14,441 nucleotides of DNA. It comes from JAUVAV01 sp965371665 (GTDB lineage: Bacteria; Oederibacteriota; JAAXVQ01; JAUVAV01). The translations under genes were made by a program, and so were the position numbers. Within the stretch, counting starts at the first letter, position 1; each line of letters opens with the position of its first letter. Location: contig CBDUZI010000078.1 in the NCBI GenBank assembly GCA_965371665.1, forward strand, positions 1 to 14,441. Reading direction: 5' to 3'. Shown one piece after another: positions 1 through 7,100 of the stretch. The notes under the pieces are model-generated. The model was not told the origin of the DNA and searched no databases. It saw only the letters and a program-made list of their open reading frames with translations.

Positions 1-117
1 TAACACCTCCGAACTACAACATATGGGGGGTACCCACACTAAACCCGGAAGCGGCGTTTTTATTTAAACAGTAATATAAATGAATGTGCTTCTTTTGTAA
101 AACAATTTGTAAGTAAT
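1..117. other. Left-edge non-coding stretch
   Basis: I see no gene here on either strand. A weak GC-rich inverted sequence followed by a T run (about 45-65) could be the terminator of a gene to the left, but the stem is poor. Confidence 0.4.
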
Positions 118-170
118 CTCGACTTTGGCAAATTTGCTTTTTCGTCTGTTTTTGCCGTCATACCGGCGAA
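118..170 (+). repeat. Arm of a MITE-like repeat (copy of the 11652-11804 element's right arm)
   Basis: This 53-base stretch starts CTCGACTTTGGCAAATTTGC and runs into a half REP palindrome. It matches the reverse complement of the right arm of the element near 11755-11804 with about two mismatches. The opposite arm is not found after the GIY-YIG remnant, so this is a solo or truncated copy. Confidence 0.75.
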
Positions 171-201
171 ACAGGCTGTGCCATAATGGCTTTTTAAGGT
201 T

Positions 202-228
202 GTCATTCCGGCGAAAGCCGGAATCCAG
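202..228 (+). repeat. REP-like palindromic repeat, forward copy
   Basis: The core CCGGCGAAAGCCGG is a hairpin palindrome inside a 27-base unit that begins GTCATTCC and ends GGAATCCAG. Related units recur at 522-550, 9175-9203, 11689-11715 and 11739-11768. Read on the minus strand, it supplies the last codons and the TGA stop of the GIY-YIG remnant. Confidence 0.85.
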
Positions 229-513
229 TCAAATCATTATAAAGATCCGTCCAGTTTGGGTTCCTTTCCTCGATCAATTCCAATTTCCACTTTCGTTTCC
301 ATTCCTTGATAGTTTTTTCTCGAGCAATCGCGCTTTCCATTCTCTCATAAATTTCATACCAAACCAGCTTGTCTACCCCATAGCGTTTGCTAAATTCCTC
401 TACGAAACCATTTTATGCTCCCGGATTCGTTTGATTAAATTCGAAGTAACCCATGTGTATAACGTTCCATTACGGCGACTCGCTAAAATGTATACGCGGG
501 GTTGTCTCTCCAT
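203..513 (-). pseudogene. Frameshifted GIY-YIG endonuclease domain protein (UvrC-like small nuclease)
   Basis: On the minus strand, ATG at 513-511 opens a protein starting MERQPRVYILASRRNGTLY, typical of small stand-alone GIY-YIG nucleases. After LIKRIREHK the frame breaks in an A run at 411-414. Adding back one base restores NGFVEEFSKRYGVDKLVWYE, then ESAIAREKTIKEWKRKWKLE and NPNWTDLYNDL, ending at TGA 205-203. The corrected product is about 103 residues, normal for the family. The catalytic-type Arg (RIREHK) and Glu (AREK) survive, but the usual LYIGVTS reads LYTWVTS, so the YIG half of the signature is damaged too. The Shine-Dalgarno AGGAG lies 5-6 bases before ATG, where the end of the upstream repeat (522-550) runs into the leader. 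The stop lies inside the downstream repeat. Family members are single-domain DNA nucleases of mostly unknown role. Two lesions make it very likely non-functional, though a single sequencing error cannot be excluded for the frameshift. Confidence 0.85.
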
Positions 514-521
514 TAAAAACT

Positions 522-550
522 CCTGGACCCCGGCTTCCGCCGGGGTGACG
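522..550 (-). repeat. REP-like palindromic repeat, reverse copy
   Basis: This unit reads CCTGGACCCCGGC, TTCC, GCCGGGGTGAC on the + strand. It is the reverse-oriented partner of 202-228, so the GIY-YIG remnant is bracketed by inverted repeat copies. Its CCAGG end, read on the minus strand, forms most of that gene's Shine-Dalgarno sequence. Confidence 0.8.
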
Positions 551-751
551 GCTACTTAGTTCTTCTCTGTAAGCAACCAACTTCTCTGGGATAGTGCCGA
601 TTTATCCGAAAAAATTGATTTTAATTGCAGACAACAAAATCAGCTATTTTTTTACAAACCAGAATCTGTTTTTTTGGTTTATTTCAAATGTACTTTCAGG
701 CTTTCCCACACTAATTTTACGCACACAAAAGTCAGAAGACCCAATAATTTA

Positions 752-842
752 AAATAACTTTCCTGCCTGTAGCCGACAGACGCCCTGGCCGTTGTGAACG
801 TCGCTTGGGCCTCGTTCAGGACAGGTGCCGGGAAGTTATTTT
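752..842. repeat. Imperfect inverted repeat, about 90 bp, hairpin-forming
   Basis: The left arm AAATAACTTTCCTGCCTGT (752-770) is an imperfect complement of the right arm ACAGGTGCCGGGAAGTTATT (821-840). Inner GAACG/CGTTC pairing is also present. It abuts the repeat at 843-876 and may be part of a larger degraded interspersed element. Confidence 0.5.
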
Positions 843-876
843 GAGATTGCTTCGTCGCTTGTGTTCCTCGCAATGA
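843..876. repeat. Degenerate interspersed repeat (GAGATTGCTTCGTCGC type)
   Basis: The stretch opens GAGATTGCTTCGTCGCTT and ends CCTCGCAATGA. From recall, this matches a palindromic repeat motif scattered in many environmental bacterial genomes. Only one copy is in this window, so its repetitive nature is inferred from familiarity. Confidence 0.5.
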
Positions 877-1096
877 TTGAGTATGGCGGGAATGCTCTCG
901 ATGTGAACTCATTCATGACTCTCATGAGTAATGGGAAATCTATGTCTTTTTCAGAGTAGCCGATCCGCTGATATATTACATATTTCTTGGCGAATCTGGA
1001 AATAAAATGGCTTGCGAAAATAAAAAACCAAAATGATTCAAAATGACATATATGGCATTTTAATATTATATATCAATTATAAATCACAATCCTATC

Positions 1097-1125
1097 TTGA
1101 TTTTATGATGTATCCATGATAAACT
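1097..1125 (+). promoter_or_regulatory. Candidate sigma70-type promoter of the giant gene
   Basis: TTGATT (1097-1102), a 17-base spacer and TAAACT (1120-1125), with a TG one base upstream of the -10 element. Transcription would begin near 1132, after the first in-frame ATG at 1130, which favours translation from ATG 1169 or 1172. The region is AT-rich, so chance matches are possible. Confidence 0.4.
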
Positions 1126-1129
1126 TAAC

Positions 1130-4100
1130 ATGATAAAACACAATTTCCAAATAAGTGAAAGAAAAAATATGATGCGGTTTATACGGCGCTTTAAACATAA
1201 TCCAGACCTTTGGCCGCCGGCCTCTATGCGCAAATGGCATAAGCCGCAACGGAAGGTCTGCGCGAAAATCGTTTCGCTCCTGGTCTCGCTGACCTTTGTT
1301 TTCCCATATCTGACATGGGCCTTTGAGCCGGGATCCTTTCACCAGGCCGGGCTAATCCTTTTCAATAATAAGCCTGTCGAAATATCAAAAAGTTTGGGAA
1401 CCATCACGCAGTCTTTTACAGGCGACAGCCGCCTGGTAGTGCACGTCCAGGACCTTCACTGTAACTATGAGGTGCAAACCAACATAGCGAAAATAATCGA
1501 TTCGCTTGCCGGGCGGCATGGGCTGAACCTGGTGGGGGTCGAAGGCGCAGCTTTGCCTATCAATGTAACCAGGCTCTCGGCCTTTCCCCTGGAATCCGTG
1601 AAAAGAGATACAGCCGATTACCTGGTAAAACAGGGCCGGCTTACGGGCGCAGAGCTGTATGCGGCCCTGGGCCGGCATGCTATCCGGCTGGAAGGCATTG
1701 AGAGCCCGGACCTGTACGAAGCCAACTGGACCTCGGTGATGAAGTTTCTGAACAATGAGAGTCAGGGATATATTTGCGATTTGCGCGAAATGCTGGATGA
1801 ATTGAAGAACGGTATCTACAACGGGAAGCTGGCCGGGCTGGATCACAAGCAGCAGGCCTTCCGGCAGGGAAACATATCGTTGCTGAAATACGCCGCGCAT
1901 CTGTACCAATACGGAAGGAGGCAAAAGTTAAATCTGGAGGCATATCCGAATCTAAAGGCGTATGTGTCAAAACGCAGGCATCTGTTTTCCGTGCAGGTAG
2001 ACGGGGACGGATTGTTCCGGGAACTGGACCGGCTGGACCGGGTTCTGCGGTCCGGGATGTACACAGACCGGGCGCAGGAGGAGATGGATGTTTTACAGCG
2101 CCGGCTGGACATCATGGAGAAGCTGCTCAACATCTCGGCCGCTCCGGAAGAACTGGCCAGGTTTCGCGCGGCGCCTGAAGGATTCCGGGCGCGAAAGTTT
2201 CTAGATTACATCGCGCGGCACAATGGGCAGGGAGAGCTGCGGACGGATGCGGAAGTGTATGTGCTGGACCGCTATCTGGAAGAGGCGAAGGAGTTCTACC
2301 GCGCAGCAGACGAGCGCAGTCTGGCATTTGTGGAAAATGTGCTGGGACGGATGGAAAAACATGATACCCGGATCGCGATGCTGGTGACTGGCGGATTTCA
2401 TACGGACGAGATGGCATCAGAGCTTAAGGCGCGCGGAGTATCGTATGTGTGCGTGAAACCGCGGATTAAGCATAACGACATCGCGAATCCGTACTTCGAC
2501 CTGCTGCGCAACCAGCGTACGCCTTTGGAGAAGCTGCTGGCGCAGAACCAGAATATTCTGGCGCTCAGGATTTCCTCGCCGCAGAGCGCGGATCCTAAGA
2601 AAGCGCTGGAATGGAGCGCGCTGCCAAAAGACAAAAAGCTGTTTTACCGGATGCTGGATGTATTGTTTGCCCAGGGCATGATGGCGGCCGGGGTGCGGGA
2701 AGGGAACAGGACTTTTGCTGGATTGCGCGCCTATTTCAGGAAGTGGGTGGGGAAATACGTATTCAGGATAGCGCTTGATCTGGAAAAAATAACGGGAGAT
2801 GAGAAAGCACAAACATTTATCATACCGTTTTCAAAGCAGGAATGCCTGGTAATCCGGCCTTGGGAAGCGCCGGAATTGGAAATACCAGCAGTCAGCCGGC
2901 AGATATGGTCTTGTAAAGCAGCGATAGTAAGAGGTAAGGCAGAGGACATTCAGGAAATGCTGTCAAATGAAAACCAGGAATGGATACAGGGAAGGGAGGC
3001 GTGGGCGAGCTTTTCGAAGAACGTGCTTTCGGCGCTGGCAGAATCCGTGGTGGTGCTGCCGGGAGTAAGGCTGGTAAAGATGCAGAGGCTCGTGAAAACA
3101 ATACTCGGCTGGGTAACTTCGCCGGCCGGTCTGGGCCGGAGCCTGAAAGCAGCGCTGCGGCTTATGGATAAGCATCCCCTTGCCGGGGCTGTAATAGCAA
3201 TAGCGGCAATGGTTGCAGGCAGTATGATTTTAAGCCGGTTAACCGGTCTTCCGGGATTAATGGCAGAGATGCCGAACGCAGAAAAGCTTATTTCCCTGCT
3301 GCTCTCCGGCAGTTCGCTTGCGCCGGTATTTGTTGGGATGTCGAGAGGCAAGAGGCTCAAGAAAGAATTGACAGTATTATCGCCTCCATATGCAGAAGAA
3401 AATATTACGATTCCCAAAATTGTTAATTTAGAAAAGACGATTAAATTATTGGAATTAGTAAACAGACTGATGGCGAACCTGGATACTCCGGATAGTGATG
3501 TACTTAAAAAAAACGCCGAAGTTCTCAGGGCGCTCGCCGGAGCAGGGTTAAAAACAACTGAGAAAATCTCTCAATATTCTTTAATGAAAATTGCAGCTAA
3601 ATTAGATACTCCGGATAGTGAGGTACTTAAGAGAATTGCAGAAGCTCTCAAAGCTCTTGCCGAAGCAGGGTTAATTGACAAAGAAAAAGCAGCAGAGAAT
3701 ATTTCTTTATATTATTTGGATAAAGTCATCACTAAACTGGATGATTCGGACAGGCAAACGCGTTTAAATGCAATAGGCGCGATTAAAGCATTTGCCGAGG
3801 CAGGGTTGATTGATAAGGAGAAAATCGCAGAGAAAAACTTGCCATATTTAGATGAAATCATAACTAAATTAGATACTCCGGATAGTGAAGTATTTAAAGG
3901 GATTGCCGAAGTTCTCAAAACGCTGGCCGAAGCAGGATTGATTGACAAAGAGCAAAGCGCGAAGAATATCTCTCCATTCCTGGATAAACTCATACTTAAA
4001 TTGGATAATCCAGACAGTTATATATTCAGAAACGCCGCCGCCGCGCTCAAAGTACTTGCCGAGGCAGGATTGATTGACAAGGAGAAAACAGCGAAGAATA

Positions 4101-7100
4101 TTTCTCCCTACTTAGATAAACTCATAGTTAAATTAGATAATCCGGACAGTTGCACATGTATGAATACGGCAGAGGCGCTCAAAGCGCTTGCCAAAGCAGG
4201 ATTGATCAACCAGGAGAAAGCGGCAGGAAAAATTTCTCCACATTTAAAAAAACTTATGTCTGAATTAACTGGTTCAAGCAGCTATGTATTTAGCAATACC
4301 ACACAAGCATTCAAAGCGCTGGCCGAAGCAGGATTGATTGCCAAAGGAAAAACAGCAGAGCAAAATTCGTTGTATTATTTGGATGAACTTATAGCCAAAT
4401 CAGATTCTCTGGATATCGAAAAACTTAAAGGAATTGCGGAAGTGCTTAAAGCCTTTGCCGAGGCAGGATTGATTGATAAGGAGAAAGCGGCCGAGAAAAT
4501 TTCACCATATTTGGATAAACTCATAGCTCATTTAGCTCGGCTTGACCATTATGTATTTAGAGAAGCGGCGGAGATGCTTAAAGCCTTGACTGCCGCAGGA
4601 TTAATCGACCAGGAGAAAGCGGCCGAGAAAATTTCACCGTATTTAGATGACTTTGTAATTAAAATCGACAGGCTGAATAGTTATAGCATAGAAGCACTTC
4701 AAGCGCTGGCCAATGCAGAGGCGCTCAAAATACTTGCCGAAGCAGGATTAATCGACAGGGAGAAAAAAGCAGAACAATTTTCTCGTAGTTCAGATAAATT
4801 AATTACTAATATGCTTAAGATGTATGATGCAAATAAAAAAATACGCAGCGATGCGAGACAAATGCTTAAAGCGTTTGCCGAAGCAGGATTAATTGAAATT
4901 CCTTACAGCAACCAAGACATCGAAAAGTTTTATGCAAATAAAAATGATGCGCCATTGACCAATGTGCTTAGAGCATTTACTATAAAAGCATACTCGCTTT
5001 TGAATATAAAAGGTAAATTATCGCCAGGCGATGCAGGATATCTGGGGAGGCTTATAAAGGGCGAAGCAGACAGGGAGGCGCTAATCGTTCTGCTTGATAC
5101 CATAGTTTATTTTACTTACAGAAAATCACCCCAAGCCCAGGATTGGCTGGATAAGCAGATAAAAAATATCCTGGGAAAATCTCGTGCCGGGCAATTATAT
5201 ATTTCCATAGATGACAGAGAAAGGTTAATTATAGAATTCACCTCCAGAAGCGCCCGCCCGATGTCATTAATGCCATTTGTAGTCAGACAAGATATTGATC
5301 CTGAATTACGGGTGTTTTGTATAAGGGGGCTGGCCAGGACTGGTATGATTGACAGCGAGTATGCAGAAATATTTTTTAAAGATAAACCGACGGAAGCGCC
5401 TGAACGATATTTAGAAATTATTAGCCAGGTGTATAATGAACTGAAGGATGAAATTTCATCAGACTTCATACCGCCGGGCATTCTAGTCGAAAGATTTAAA
5501 GACGCAAGAGTAGATCTGGAGACTATAAGAGAGAATCATAAAGCGGTTGAAGCGCTGAAAAGATGTAATGATTATCGTCAGTTGATTTCCGGGTTAGCGA
5601 ACAATGAGGAATGGCTGCTTGCCTACTATTGCTTTAGCCGGCCGGAGTTTATCTATCCGGGAGTGGCTTTTATAAGTTTTGAGCGGTTTAAAAAAATAAT
5701 TACCGGAGCATTTGATAATCTTTCAAAAGTAGACGATAGCGTAATTACGGTTACTTTCGAAAAAGCGCTTATTCAGGCCGGCGTAGCCGGGACAGAAGCG
5801 GAAGAGATAACAAAAAGCATAATTAAAGGAGGTCCGCCCCTACCCAAGAAGTCGAAGTATAGAAACGAGAAAGATGGCCGCTTTATTCCCGTGGAAATTA
5901 ATGCGAAAAAAAGAATGATTAGCCGACAGCCGGAAGTTAAGCAGTCCGGGGAAAATTTTGAATCCGCCAAAGAGAGTATAATGAAAATTCTCAAGATAAA
6001 CTACTTAATCAACGGCATAACCAGAGGGGTTGAAAAAATAGTAGACGAAGATGAGAGAGAAAGGATTAAAAAAGAATTCGATAAGATATTAGAAAGCTTA
6101 AGCCGCACTGTAAATACAGAAGAAACACTTAAAAAACTTATTGCAGTAGCAGTAAACCATCAAATTTATACGGATTCGGCTGACGGGATCGAAAAAAGAT
6201 TAGAAGCGCATGTGCGAGGGATCGTGAAAAAAGCAGATCGAGCAAGGTATTCTGGATTTATAAGGGAAAAAGGAAGGGAAGAGGAATTTGGTTTTATGCT
6301 AAATATAACTTCATTAAGTGCGGCCATGGACAGGTTGATTAAGAGTTTTAATGGATATAAAAAAAATGGAAAACTTACCGACATGGAGAAAAAAGTATTA
6401 TCGGAAGAGAAAGATCAAGGTTCGGAAAAAATAACCGCCCAGGATATGCTGAGGATTATATTCAGAGGCATTGAAGAGAAAGCGAATATTCAGAATAAAA
6501 TATTGAAGGGCATATTTAGTGCATCTTTAGAGAATTTAATTATAAGTTTTCGAAACTATGGGGCAATTTTCGGGGAAACAGATAGAGGTATGGGCTTAAA
6601 CGATCCGGTAGTATATCTTGATTTTGCAGATAAAAGGAATATATTTGAAGTGCTGAAACATTCAGATGGAGCGCATTCCTGCCGCACTTCAGATCCAAAA
6701 ATAAACCAAAAGTACGTCGCTAATTATAATATATATAAGGCAAACGCTGATCGTTGGTCTTTGGATATGCCAACAATGTTTTTTCAAATAAGCACCAGGC
6801 CAAGGGGGGGAGTGCAGTTAGGTTGGCTGGAGATATGGCTGGGATTGGATAAAGATGGTTTGCCCTTTATAGGTTCGACTTATATTTTTCTTGCTCCCGG
6901 GTATCAGAGTAATGAGCTGAGCGATGCTATTTGCGATGAGTTGGAAGAAATATTCCGGCCGCTAAAAATATCAAAACTTGCCCAGCTGAAAGAGGATCAT
7001 ATATCGAGTAATGCTTTAATGCCTCCGGATAGTTATGAGGAAAAAACTTTAGAGGGTTTTCGCAGATTGGAAAGTCTGAAACTGGCGCCTGGAGAAAATA

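Larger units (their letters stand above)
551..1096. other. Intergenic region with repeat debris, no convincing gene
   Basis: No ORF in either strand shows recognisable protein sequence. The minus-strand frame across 679-912 encodes SLRGTQATKQS, the usual spurious translation of an interspersed repeat. AT-rich stem-like sequences occur at 612-655 (GATTTT...AAAATC followed by a T run) and 656-680 (AAACCA...TGGTTT) and might act as weak terminators. From about 1000 the sequence becomes very AT-rich and leads into the promoter of the giant gene. Confidence 0.5.

Noticed and set aside
125..559. 144-residue plus-strand ORF
   Set aside because: It is antisense to the GIY-YIG remnant and made partly of repeat sequence; the minus strand gives recognisable protein family sequence.
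679..912. 77-residue minus-strand ORF
   Set aside because: Its N-terminal part (SLRGTQATKQS) is the standard chance translation of an interspersed repeat, and nothing else in it is recognisable.
2950..3417. 155-residue minus-strand ORF and similar long antisense frames within 1130-9100
   Set aside because: They are mirror frames of the giant gene, whose plus strand has clear domains; no ribosome-binding site or family similarity was seen.
3482..4915. CRISPR-like regular repeat spacing
   Set aside because: The 132-bp periodicity is coding, in frame, and variable in sequence with no short identical repeat and unique spacer pattern.
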